In this document: piece after piece, positions 61,601-64,000 of the stretch | Layout of the letters: the number at the start of each line of letters is the position of its first letter | Position numbering within the stretch: the first letter of the stretch is position 1 | Origin: Eumeta japonica | Taxonomy: Eukaryota > Arthropoda > Insecta > Lepidoptera > Psychidae | Direction of reading: 5' to 3' | Assembly: GCA_005406025.1 (NCBI GenBank) | Contig: BGZK01001401.1 | Location: forward strand, 62,001-126,000 | DNA: 64,000 nucleotides | Notes under the pieces: generated by a model | Seen by the model: only the letters and a program-made list of their open reading frames with translations | Told to the model about the DNA's origin: nothing | The model's database searches: none | Translations under genes and position numbers: made by a program

Positions 61601-63523
61601 CGGTGGTCATATGTTTGGTATTAATTCATTCATGTTTGATTTGGTCACGTTTGGTTGGTTCTGGTTTAGTTTTACTTTAGCCGAATTCGATGTTAGATCG
61701 TCCGTAGTGAGTTATCGTTAAACATGTTGAAATAATATATGACATCCCGTGTTTCGTTCGCCTCGAATCCGTCATGTGCAACGTTCGTTTCGCGATTAAA
61801 TGATACGTTATTGAATTGAAAAAAAAAAATAATCAACATAAAAATCCACGAACCGGCATTGCGCCGCTATAAAATTCGACCGCATATAGGACGATTTCCG
61901 TAGTAGTCTGTTGCACATAATCGATTCATTGTGGGACTCCCCCGATGAAACGTCACAGTGCGACGACACGGCGTCGCCGGCGCCCGACGAGGGCAAGAGC
62001 GAAGAGCGCAAGGCCAATCCGGCGCACCCCGCGACCGACGGCGACGCCATCAAGACCAAGGCCGCCCTCGGCAACATAACGCCGTAAGTGTCGCATCCCC
62101 TAACCGTAGTTCACCTATCGAACAAAGCTTTTTCCAACTTAACCCCCCTTCATCAGCATACGAGTAATGTAATCCTTTTTTCGTTTTGTAACAATAGACA
62201 AAAAAAATTATAAAAAATCTTAGTCATGTTTTATTTTTTGAACAGAATTAGAAACACAATTGACTTTATGCACTTTAGGGTTCTCGATCTGGACTTAAAG
62301 TAAATAAAGGCGGCATTCATGAATTGTGCCATACCCTTAAACAACACTGCTATTTAGATAATGACAAACAATATTTTATCGATATAAAATATACCTCTGG
62401 TCGGTTGCAGGTCTTGAAAGCTGCACTGTTAAATGTTATACCCATATTCTTTTTTTTTACACTGACCCTGCGCCCATTGAGAGCCGTTGACAACCCTTAT
62501 CATCGGTGCGATGACAACATTCCAAAGCTAAAAATTCATTGGTTCGAACACAACACTATTAACTATTGAGCCACCACGGCTTTGTTTGTGGTCTATGTGG
62601 GTACTTACTTATATTTTTAACACTCACGATGAGATACACGACAGAGATAAAAGAAGAAAATACTTATTGAAAAATTAAATGTAAGACTTGACATATATTA
62701 TCTTATGGTTAATCTTTACGAATCGCGTTTTTATTTTAATACAACCCTCCGTTACATATTTTAGTATTATCGACTAGTGACATTTAGTTTTTAAAATTTC
62801 AACTTGACATAGCACCAACTGTAATTCATGAAAGAATTTCTATAAGTTTAATAAAAAATCCATCATCCTACCATAAAGTCAGCTTTAGATATGGTTCTGT
62901 TTTCAACATTCACTAAGGTAGTTTTATAAAAGATAGTTCCCTAACCTCGGTAGTCTTTTATTAATTCTGAATTTTAAAACATTATTATATATTAAAAAAA
63001 TTATAAACAAGCTTTTATCTATATACTTACCATGTTTGGACAGATATATAGCAATTTAATCTCCAACCGCAGACATACATTTCAGTACTACTCTATTATT
63101 TTATATATACAATAGTTGCCTAAACGTAAAAGAATGTCACATAGATGCCTGCCATTATTTATTTTCGTAAAGAGCACAGTAGGCGATACACTAATATACT
63201 CTACCGATATGAAATTAGTCGCATGCCTGTAAATGCATGGATACTGACATACACAGTTAAACAAAGCTTCCGCGAGAATTTACATCAATGCTACACTATA
63301 ACGCTAACTTCACAACGCCAAAGAAATTTAGCGAGGACTCAATTCGTGAAAGTGCAAACGTTACGATCCGTGCGAAATTTCAGAGACGAGGGGACAGTAA
63401 GGCGAATGCACACGGCCGTGAAGCTGAACGAGGTGATAGTGTCACGGTCGCACGACGCACAACTGGTGATACTGAACCTGCCCGGCCCGCCGCGCGACAC
63501 CAAGCTCGAGCGAGAATCCAATT
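10831..63523 (+). CDS. kcc: K-Cl cotransporter (SLC12 family, KCC), partial, 19 exons in window
   Basis: Electroneutral K+/Cl- symporter of the plasma membrane, which lowers cell Cl- and volume and in insect neurons supports GABA inhibition. Seen: 19 exons joined by GT/AG introns with consistent phase give about 1031 codons colinear with animal KCCs. These comprise a cytosolic N-tail, TM1 with QNIFGVI, TM3 with the MYIVGAVEI tyrosine, a loop with four cysteines between TM5 and TM6, TM6 with [16 protein letters not shown]10 with [10 protein letters not shown], and a long cytosolic C-domain ending in [12 protein letters not shown] and LNLPGPP. Residues known from KCC structures to bind K+ and Cl- are present. 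The four cysteines and lack of NKCC-type features favour KCC over NKCC. Missing: first coding exon(s) and the last ~30 residues, which must lie outside. Exon joins: 10831-10898, 36279-36539, 37308-37493, 42887-43122, 45587-45725, 46658-46844, 47206-47362, 47606-47818, 51469-51648, 53126-53245, 53409-53602, 54213-54381, 55869-56058, 56475-56690, 58431-58544, 58843-58896, 59915-60061, 61959-62083, 63384-63523. Confidence 0.97.
11735..11935. promoter_or_regulatory. GC-rich intronic island
   Basis: CG-rich stretch (TTCCGGCGGAAATGCGCGAC, GGGCGAACGGGCGTCG, GCTGGAGGGCGACGTCG) in the large kcc intron, with no sustained coding frame and no repeat signature. Candidate conserved noncoding element. Confidence 0.3.
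12225..12480. promoter_or_regulatory. GC-rich intronic island with K50 homeodomain-type sites
   Basis: A GC-rich island in the 25-kb kcc intron. TAATCC (12390-12395) and GGATTA (12399-12404) form a perfect palindrome with 3-bp spacer; another GGATTA is at 12310-12315 next to CTAATTATC. TAATCC is the known site of Otx/Bicoid/Goosecoid-type (Lys50) homeodomains. Enhancer role is inference. Confidence 0.4.
14856..14880. repeat. GC-rich hairpin inside an intronic island
   Basis: GGCAGACG (14856-14863) and CGTCTGCC (14873-14880) with a 9-nt loop. Outer flanks GTTCGCGGGG and CCCGCGGAAC (14841-14890) pair almost fully, extending the stem. The surrounding island (about 14800-14930) is GC-rich without an open frame. 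Confidence 0.75.
15496..15574. repeat. 29-bp imperfect inverted repeat
   Basis: The left arm 15496-15524 and right arm 15546-15574 are reverse complements with four mismatches; the core TTTTCAACAATAC pairs with GTATTGTTGAAAA with no mismatch. Loop 21 nt. Could be a fold-back element. Confidence 0.8.
16085..16410 (+). repeat. Repeat family R1, copy B
   Basis: Second copy of the family at 3190-3510: GTCACCAAATCAGAATCTGA, CCCTCAAATGTTATAGGCAC, GTATAGTGTGGTCTTTGAAC, ATGCTGCCGAATTGGTGATG, GAATAATACTGAGATTTGTG. CGCGAAGTGGCCCCGTTGTC, just before, is a familiar lepidopteran repeat string. Confidence 0.65.
17245..17622 (+). repeat. Repeat family R3, copy A
   Basis: About 378 bp closely matching 23515-23894: shared blocks include TTTTTAATAAGCAATATTTA, GGTCGGTTTATAATTT, ACTATCATCCGG, CCAAGCCACACCGCTCC and AGTCTTCCCATTATGAA. 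The copies are visibly alike over most of their length. Family unknown; no coding. Confidence 0.75.
17693..17836 (+). repeat. 12-bp minisatellite, 12 units
   Basis: Twelve consecutive 12-bp units with consensus close to TTGGTCAACTCG, all in register with no indels over 144 bp. Variants change one to four positions. It follows repeat copy R3-A after about 70 bp and is followed by unique sequence. The unit length is a multiple of three, and the frame TTG GTC AAC TCG (Leu-Val-Asn-Ser) is open, but no gene context supports translation. Confidence 0.92.
18508..18540. repeat. (CATA)n(CA)n microsatellite
   Basis: Alternating CATA and CA units ending in CACACACACACACACACG, within the large kcc intron. 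Confidence 0.85.
19135..19510 (+). repeat. Repeat family R4, copy A (plus orientation)
   Basis: Contains GGTAGAGCCACGATATGACC, ACTCTCACAGAATACGGACT, GTAGCAGCTTCCGTTGC, CTCCCTCCTCCATCGACCTA, AAGAGGTTTGCAACGCATTG and AACAGCGGTGATCACC...GCTACGTTTGCC. The same ordered blocks occur in reverse complement at 22078-22410. I recognise the order as a lepidopteran interspersed repeat. A short minus-strand open frame inside is not a gene. Confidence 0.72.
21483..21547. repeat. Perfect 13-bp GC-rich inverted repeat
   Basis: CGTCGCTACGACG (21483-21495) and CGTCGTAGCGACG (21535-21547) enclose 39 nt of CpG-rich sequence containing CGTAGC twice more. The total 65-nt hairpin is a compact GC island in AT-rich intron DNA. 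Confidence 0.85.
22078..22410 (-). repeat. Repeat family R4, copy B (minus orientation)
   Basis: Reverse complement blocks: GGTAGAGCCATGTCGTGTCC, TCTCACAGAATAGAGACGTG, CTCCTCCATCGACCAGATAT, AAGAGGTTGGCAACAAACTG and TGGTCAACGGTGGTCACATA. They pair one by one with copy A at 19135-19510. The two copies are about 2.6 kb apart and inverted. Open frames on both strands within it are repeat-derived. Confidence 0.72.
23515..23930 (+). repeat. Repeat family R3, copy B
   Basis: Matches copy A (17245-17622) across 23515-23894. It then continues with AGACTAACATTTGTGCAATC, which resembles 18745-18785 (AGTCTAACATTTGCCCAATC) instead of the sequence after copy A. So copy B joins two stretches that are 1.1 kb apart around copy A. 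Confidence 0.72.
25840..26690 (+). repeat. Repeat family R2, copy B
   Basis: Counterpart of 9960-10575: CATAAAGCAGATAAAAATCG, ATATTTTTGAGCTCACAC, AAAATCGATCTCTTGAGCG, TTATAACTCAAGGAGCTTAA, TAGGGATGGCCTGCAGGGTC. It is longer at its left end, where a 63-codon open frame (25979-26170) is chance. Noncoding. Confidence 0.65.
27299..27335. repeat. 10-bp inverted repeat in GC-rich island
   Basis: CATCCTGTAT (27299-27308) and ATACAGGATG (27326-27335) with a 17-nt loop. The surrounding island (about 27205-27480) has CGCCGCATCC repeated twice and the CG-rich run GGGCGCCGCCGGCGGCCC. No convincing coding frame; candidate conserved element. Confidence 0.75.
28255..28640 (-). repeat. Widespread lepidopteran dispersed repeat, copy 2 (inverted)
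   Basis: Starts GAGGTTCCGAGCCAAAATGG and continues TTTCGTCATATTCGTCCGTC, TATGTCACAG, GGCGCTACTTAGTTTGGTAC, GGGGGCACTTCATACATAC and AACATCAACGTGTAACATAT. This is the reverse orientation of the family at 8236-8708 as I remember it. It overlaps weakly open frames that I do not call genes. Confidence 0.7.
29065..29115 (+). repeat. LINE-associated end motif
   Basis: AACTAGCTTTTGCCCGAGGC followed by TCCGCC. The string ACTAGCTTTTGCCCGCGGCTTCG is a very common end sequence of insect non-LTR-derived repeats. The flanks are unrecognised. Confidence 0.5.
30290..30480. promoter_or_regulatory. GC-rich intronic island
   Basis: GC-rich DNA with three overlapping, mutually incompatible open frames on two strands, none with splice sites or protein features. 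Candidate regulatory element in the large kcc intron. Confidence 0.3.
30707..30758. repeat. Interlocking perfect inverted repeats
   Basis: TTGCTAAGCTAAAAAT (30707-30722) pairs with ATTTTTAGCTTAGCAA (30726-30741), loop 3 nt. The overlapping AAATTTCATTTTTAG (30719-30733) pairs with CTAAAAATGAAATTT (30744-30758). The central strand can pair with either side. Confidence 0.88.
32120..32220. repeat. Short tandem motif block (TTACGCGCCATCTTTAT)
   Basis: The motif CTGTTACGCGCCATCTTTAT occurs twice in a row (about 32140-32180) and again as a variant CCGTTACGCGTCATATTTAT (about 32198-32218). It lies beside the integrase remnant and may belong to the LTR of the same element; the mixed high-GC units stand out from the flank. 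Confidence 0.6.
32372..32542 (-). mobile_element. LTR retrotransposon pol 3' end (integrase C-terminus) remnant
   Basis: A minus-strand open stretch of 57 codons ends in a stop (CTA at 32372-32374 on +). It includes [20 protein letters not shown] and [10 protein letters not shown], then a short tail. Basic H-V-GD-V-x-V...K-GP(Y/F)-I is typical of the integrase C-terminal domain at the end of gypsy-type pol. Sequence at lower coordinates (about 32080-32300) would then be the 3' flank or LTR, and contains repeated GATGGCGCGTAACAG on the minus strand. The rest of the element was not recognised, so this is a fragment. Confidence 0.68.
34195..34610 (+). repeat. Widespread lepidopteran dispersed repeat, copy 3
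   Basis: GCTGAGGGTTCCGTACAAAC at the start, ATAATGGCCGTATCTTTTGA in the middle, and a CAGACGAATCGACAGATGAA, CAGACATAC run near the end, followed by a decayed GGGTTCC...GAACTCTAAAA tail. This matches the second common arrangement of these lepidopteran repeats. Divergent, noncoding. Confidence 0.65.
36000..36278 (+). promoter_or_regulatory. kcc: Candidate alternative kcc promoter and first exon
   Basis: CpG-rich block (about 36010-36205) directly upstream of the exon at 36279, in an otherwise AT-rich intron. An ATG at 36213-36215 is in frame with the exon across the acceptor and gives 22 codons ([22 protein letters not shown]) before EEIEDRP. Those residues loosely echo the spliced TNLYLYH end. 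Inference only: a downstream promoter would give a KCC with a short alternative N-tail. No TATA box or other core element was confirmed. Confidence 0.35.
36279..36539 (+). CDS. kcc: kcc exon, N-tail and TM1 to TM2
   Basis: 261 nt (87 codons), phase 0 at both ends, acceptor TTACGCAG and donor GTCAGT. It begins [20 protein letters not shown], followed by a proline/alanine-rich linker, then TM1 ([20 protein letters not shown]) and the start of TM2 ([11 protein letters not shown]). The unwound centre of TM1, N-I-F-G-V-I, supplies K+ and Cl- contacts in solved KCC structures. GC is much higher than in flanking intron DNA. The frame stays open upstream of the acceptor to an ATG at 36213, discussed as a possible alternative start. 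Confidence 0.97.
37308..37493 (+). CDS. kcc: kcc exon, TM2 and TM3
   Basis: 186 nt (62 codons), phase 0 both sides, acceptor CCATCAG and donor GTGAGT. It encodes [39 protein letters not shown] and the TM3 stretch ending [14 protein letters not shown]. The tyrosine of MYIVGAVEI corresponds to the TM3 tyrosine that contacts K+ in KCCs. SLGPEC carries Cys where most KCCs have Phe, a mild oddity. Strong third-position GC bias supports coding. Confidence 0.97.
38250..38480 (+). repeat. Dispersed repeat fragment
   Basis: Contains GTATCAGACACCTGTTTATA, CAATTTCATCGAAATCGATG, GACATACGGGCGGGCCGACA, and ends GGCTACGGAATCCTAAAAAC. The ATCGAAATC(G)GT...GACAGA...TACGGAACCCTAAAAA architecture is that of lepidopteran dispersed repeats. 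Located in the kcc intron 37494-42886. Confidence 0.6.
40634..40690. repeat. GC-rich 10-bp inverted repeat in intron
   Basis: CGGCCGCCTT (40634-40643) and AAGGCGGCCG (40681-40690) flank a 37-nt AT-rich loop with CCGAATAAAC, GTCGAATAAA and CCGAATAA, three variants of one motif. The island 40340-40740 has no credible gene. Confidence 0.78.
40945..41105 (-). repeat. Dispersed repeat fragment, inverted
   Basis: TAGTTCCATAATTGAAGGCA, AAAGGAAACC, GGTCCGTCTATCCATCGGTC and CGTTTGTCACAG look like the reverse-oriented tail (TTTTAGGGTTCCGTA...GTCCGTCTGTCCGTC...GTCACAG) of the same broad family. Highly diverged. Confidence 0.5.
42160..42244. repeat. Stem-loop enclosing a 16-bp tandem repeat
   Basis: CCACTTAAG with TTTATTGCA (42160-42177) is complementary to TGCAATAAA (42221-42229) and CTTAAGTGG (42236-42244). 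The loop consists of three tandem units starting GCAGGGTATA (42175, 42191, 42207). In the kcc intron 37494-42886. Confidence 0.82.
42887..43122 (+). CDS. kcc: kcc exon, TM4 and TM5
   Basis: 236 nt, starts in phase 0 with TYMAPW after acceptor ATGAGCAG. It ends with two bases (GA) of a split Glu codon before donor GTTAGT. It encodes the short TM3-TM4 loop, [20 protein letters not shown] (TM4), KFVNKF, and [18 protein letters not shown] (TM5). FRVYGT and [10 protein letters not shown] are highly conserved KCC strings. The split codon is completed by the first base of the exon at 45587. Confidence 0.97.
43123..45586 (+). other. kcc: 2.5-kb kcc intron
   Basis: AT-rich, no recognisable element apart from a short GTTCCGATA/TATCGGAAC inverted repeat near 45047-45070. 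Confidence 0.7.
45587..45725 (+). CDS. kcc: kcc exon, extracellular loop 3 with four cysteines
   Basis: 139 nt. One base completes the previous Glu codon, then 46 codons; phase 0 exit at donor GTAAGT. It encodes [30 protein letters not shown] and VSVVMGIK. The four cysteines match the number and order that form the two loop disulfides specific to KCCs, not NKCCs. N-C-T is a consensus N-glycosylation site. The loop between TM5 and TM6 forms the extracellular cap. Acceptor is a long T tract followed by TTTTCCAG. Confidence 0.96.
46658..46844 (+). CDS. kcc: kcc exon, extracellular loop end and first half of TM6
   Basis: 187 nt, phase 0 entry after TTTCTAG, leaving one base (G) before donor GTGAGA. 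It encodes [15 protein letters not shown], an acidic stretch ([14 protein letters not shown]), then [24 protein letters not shown] starts the discontinuous TM6; its P and T belong to the K+ site in KCC structures. The intron splits the following glycine codon, so the ion-binding motif PSVT/GIM is divided between two exons. Confidence 0.97.
47206..47362 (+). CDS. kcc: kcc exon, second half of TM6 and TM7
   Basis: 157 nt. The first two bases finish the TM6 glycine codon; it ends with AA of a split Lys codon at donor GTGAGT. It encodes [27 protein letters not shown], and a TM7 segment around [14 protein letters not shown], then the short outer loop [12 protein letters not shown] backbone amides line the second Cl- site in KCC structures. 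SNRSGDL and AQKSIP(I/V)GT are hallmark SLC12 strings. Acceptor is TTTTATAG. Confidence 0.97.
47606..47818 (+). CDS. kcc: kcc exon, TM8
   Basis: 213 nt. The first base completes Lys and the last two (AG) are completed downstream. It encodes [38 protein letters not shown] (TM8), [19 protein letters not shown] and [32 protein letters not shown] is one of the most conserved SLC12 blocks. Acceptor CATACAG, donor GTATAA. The next exon is about 3.65 kb away, beyond a LINE insertion. Confidence 0.97.
49890..50890 (+). mobile_element. LINE (non-LTR retrotransposon) reverse transcriptase fragment
   Basis: Lies in the kcc intron 47819-51468, same strand as the gene. The frame 49913-50190 contains [20 protein letters not shown] and [11 protein letters not shown], the reverse transcriptase motif with its two catalytic Asp residues. 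A second frame 50215-50748 continues with [37 protein letters not shown] and [14 protein letters not shown], the thumb/C-terminal part typical of jockey-like lepidopteran LINEs. A third decayed block 50790-50880 resembles the last residues. It is 5' truncated and frameshifted, hence dead. An A-rich CAAATCAAAATCAAA motif just upstream (49825-49850) is often found at such repeats. Confidence 0.88.
50726..50771. repeat. Perfect 21-bp palindrome with 4-nt loop at LINE
   Basis: Arms 50726-50746 and 50751-50771 are exact reverse complements; loop AATG. The left arm is the last coding stretch of the LINE frame (Arg-Leu-Ser-Lys-Val-Ser) and the right arm is its inverted copy, which introduces the stop. 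Confidence 0.92.
51469..51648 (+). CDS. kcc: kcc exon, TM9 and TM10
   Basis: 180 nt, acceptor CGTTGCAG, donor GTAAGT. One base completes Arg, then [19 protein letters not shown] (TM9), [20 protein letters not shown] (TM10) and [19 protein letters not shown]. The tyrosine of MCYGFVNLA corresponds to the TM10 tyrosine at the second Cl- site. The final TG is completed by G of the next exon to give the Trp of YYHW. Confidence 0.97.
52611..52646. repeat. 14-bp perfect inverted repeat
   Basis: AATATTTAATTACA (52611-52624) and TGTAATTAAATATT (52633-52646) around an 8-nt loop, in the kcc intron 51649-53125. Confidence 0.8.
53126..53245 (+). CDS. kcc: kcc exon, TM11 and TM12
   Basis: 120 nt, acceptor TATTCCAG, donor GTGAGT. 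It encodes [20 protein letters not shown] (TM11) and [20 protein letters not shown] (TM12), ending in GG of a split Gly codon. IYKYIEY(R/Q)GAEKEWGDG is the invariant KCC junction between the membrane domain and the cytosolic C-domain. It is separated from the next exon by only 163 nt. Confidence 0.97.
53409..53602 (+). CDS. kcc: kcc exon, start of cytosolic C-domain
   Basis: 194 nt. One base completes Gly, then [40 protein letters not shown] and [20 protein letters not shown], then KAG split after its first base. This is the beginning of the SLC12 C-terminal domain, which mediates dimer contacts and regulation. [11 protein letters not shown] is diagnostic. High GC. Acceptor GTCTTCCAG, donor GTTTGT (weaker than the others but forced by the phase). 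Confidence 0.96.
54213..54381 (+). CDS. kcc: kcc exon, C-domain
   Basis: 169 nt, acceptor TCTTTACTAG, donor GTGAGT. The first two bases complete Gly of KAGKGL. It encodes [38 protein letters not shown] and [16 protein letters not shown] (last codon split TT/A). EEEKVKGF and the KGLT(I)-V-SV pattern match the C-domain of KCCs. The intron after it is about 1.5 kb. Confidence 0.96.
54382..55868 (+). other. kcc: 1.5-kb kcc intron with a GC-rich block
   Basis: The stretch 55420-55720 is richer in CG than the flanks and has open frames on both strands, but none is protein-like. Possibly an enhancer or decayed repeat. Nothing else recognised. Confidence 0.55.
55869..56058 (+). CDS. kcc: kcc exon, C-domain
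   Basis: 190 nt, acceptor ATTTACAG, donor GTAAGA, phase 0 exit. It encodes [40 protein letters not shown] and [20 protein letters not shown] then K. GLGG(M/L)-x-PN-(T/S)V-(I/V)[11 protein letters not shown] is a signature of the KCC cytosolic domain. Confidence 0.97.
56255..56355 (+). repeat. Dispersed repeat tail in kcc intron
   Basis: CGGACGGACGAACGGACATG, then AAGAGTTCCTTTTTTGTCAT and GAACCCTAAAAAACG. This is the terminal portion of the lepidopteran family described above, in the intron between the exons ending 56058 and starting 56475. Confidence 0.6.
56475..56690 (+). CDS. kcc: kcc exon, C-domain
   Basis: 216 nt (72 codons), phase 0 both ends, acceptor TTTTTTAG, donor GTATTA (not a perfect consensus). 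It encodes [24 protein letters not shown] sequence (isoleucine in place of [20 protein letters not shown]), [28 protein letters not shown] and [12 protein letters not shown]. All are strongly conserved KCC blocks. Confidence 0.97.
57590..58150 (+). mobile_element. RTE-type LINE relic
   Basis: In the kcc intron 56691-58430, + strand. With several frame changes one reads [51 protein letters not shown] and RRRVGRPSTRW-like remnants. This order (LRTKxFxQCVLPVxTYGxETW, ERAMLGxSLRDxI, RRxGRPxTRW) is that of the C-terminal part of RTE/BovB-like endonuclease-reverse transcriptases. Many stops are present, so this is an old dead copy. Confidence 0.72.
58431..58544 (+). CDS. kcc: kcc exon, C-domain helix
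   Basis: 114 nt (38 codons), phase 0 both ends, acceptor TTATTTTCAG, donor GTAAGT. It encodes [55 protein letters not shown] is nearly invariant in KCCs. It ends where the sequence enters the variable regulatory linker. Confidence 0.97.
58573..58606. repeat. (AT)n microsatellite
   Basis: Seventeen AT units, 29 bp after the exon ending 58544. Confidence 0.9.
58843..58896 (+). CDS. kcc: kcc candidate cassette exon (18 codons)
   Basis: 54-nt in-frame segment between acceptor CGCTCGTGCAG and donor GTAAAG, phase 0 both ends, so it can be skipped without changing frame. It encodes [19 protein letters not shown] know no fixed counterpart in the KCC linker, where Drosophila moves directly from the helix to the VQTIVDHH-like block. 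I infer an optional exon. If the donor is not used, the frame runs to a stop at 59005-59007. Confidence 0.6.
59915..60061 (+). CDS. kcc: kcc exon, regulatory linker with KVRF motif
   Basis: 147 nt (49 codons), phase 0 both ends, donor GTATGA. It encodes [40 protein letters not shown] and PPLNEHDDK. The block (V)Q-x-I-(I/V)-DHH...TASKVRFAD resembles the same position of fly KCC as I remember it. The stretch is acidic, His- and Pro-rich and likely disordered. Two in-frame acceptors 6 nt apart (CAG at 59912-59914 and at 59918-59920) could add or drop Val-Gln. KVRF fits the PP1 docking consensus. Confidence 0.88.
60062..61958 (+). other. kcc: 1.9-kb kcc intron
   Basis: AT-rich. A patch at 60570-60720 (GGACACAAAGGGATACAGGC, CCCTCTCTGTCCGCCAGAC) looks like a decayed repeat of unknown family. 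ATATATCGAAATATATCGAAAT at 61029-61050 is a small direct repeat. Confidence 0.55.
61959..62083 (+). CDS. kcc: kcc exon, acidic/lysine-rich linker
   Basis: 125 nt, phase 0 entry, leaving CC before donor GTAAGT. It encodes [40 protein letters not shown] and T, then a split Pro. GC-rich, with high third-position GC. The acceptor is uncertain: GTCACAG (61952-61958) is preferred. CATATAG, ending at 61889, would also keep the frame open and add residues around [12 protein letters not shown]. The linker is poorly conserved, so the call rests on frame, composition and phase match to the next exon. Confidence 0.75.
63384..63523 (+). CDS. kcc: kcc exon, conserved WNK/SPAK-site motif
   Basis: 140 nt. 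The first base completes Pro, then [39 protein letters not shown] and KLERESN plus one base (T) before donor GTGAGT. The Thr in [12 protein letters not shown] aligns with the second conserved KCC threonine whose phosphorylation by WNK-SPAK/OSR1 inhibits transport. The split codon T/.. fits a following Tyr of the usual YMEFLEVLTEGL terminus, which is not found before the window ends. Acceptor AAATTTCAG. Confidence 0.96.
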
Positions 63524-63940
63524 GTGAGTTTCTAACAGAAGAAAAAAAATCAATTATTCTGGATCCTTTTAGAGAATATACTTACTCTGAAAATATTTCT
63601 AGTGAATTATGATGATGCGTCTACTATATCTGATATCCAGAAGCTCAAAAGTATTTCTAAAAATTCGCTAAGTACGCATCAGACGTGCATAGAGGTGGGT
63701 ACGTCGCCATATTTACCAACATGACGCAGACAAGGGGTAGTAGGTGTGCATAGACTTCCAAAAAATTTGGTGTCGTTCTCAAAAGAAATCTATCCAATAA
63801 TACTATTGGAGAATTAAAATGGTAATTAAACATGCAATTGGTCGTTGAAATAAAAAATATGAATGAATAAAAGTCATAAACCATATATATTTTATTTTTT
63901 CAATTAAACATTATCTTTTAAGTTATAAAAATTAAGTTCA

Positions 63941-63941
<1 letters not shown>

Positions 63942-64000
<59 letters not shown>
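63942..64000. repeat. (TA)n microsatellite at the window edge
   Basis: Uninterrupted TA units to the last base, so its true length is unknown. It lies in the final visible kcc intron. Confidence 0.9.

Noticed and set aside
61958..62167. Arg/Gly-rich frame starting MRRHGVAG
   Set aside because: Shifted frame of the GC-rich kcc linker exon; it does not join neighbours in phase.
63145..63383. Upstream extension of the frame of the last visible exon
   Set aside because: The CAG at 63381-63383 joins the previous exon in the right phase, and sequence before it is not KCC-like.

Overview
This window is animal nuclear DNA, almost certainly from an insect and most likely a moth or butterfly (Lepidoptera). 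It is AT-rich, genes are split into small GC-richer exons by long AT-rich introns, and several dispersed repeats match sequences I know as widespread in lepidopteran genomes. No rRNA, tRNA, CRISPR or bacterial-type operon was seen. Species cannot be named from the sequence alone.

The one large gene is a potassium-chloride cotransporter of the SLC12 family (KCC; kazachoc/kcc in Drosophila) on the + strand. I placed 19 coding exons between 10831 and 63523, about 1031 codons, with matching reading phases at every junction. They cover the end of the cytosolic N-terminus, twelve membrane segments, the cysteine-rich extracellular loop, and the C-terminal regulatory domain including the conserved WNK/SPAK-site motif. 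The first coding exon(s) lie left of 10831 or left of the window. The last exon, about 30 residues, lies right of the window. The intron between 10898 and 36279 is about 25.4 kb and holds GC-rich islands that are good enhancer candidates. A possible second promoter with its own start codon (36213) sits just before the exon at 36279.

Layout: 1-8700 is noncoding and repeat-derived. It holds a frameshifted minus-strand element-like gene (4575-5691), a dead mariner transposon (6262-7290) and a CpG-rich block (7730-8070). A single convincing minus-strand exon of an unidentified gene is at 8910-9017. 10831-36278 is the first visible kcc exon plus its giant intron, with paired dispersed repeats, a 12-bp minisatellite, GC-rich hairpins and an LTR-retrotransposon tail. 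36279-63523 is the main body of kcc, interrupted by a LINE fragment (about 49.9-50.9 kb) and an RTE-type LINE relic (57.6-58.2 kb). The right edge is an AT dinucleotide run.

I found no clearly new multi-gene system. The most interesting signals are the kcc isoform possibilities (alternative N-terminus, optional 18-residue exon, read-through C-terminus with a membrane-like segment), a PP1-docking-like motif in the C-tail, the apparent absence of the first vertebrate WNK site, the orphan minus-strand exon, and several perfect inverted repeats that known features do not explain.
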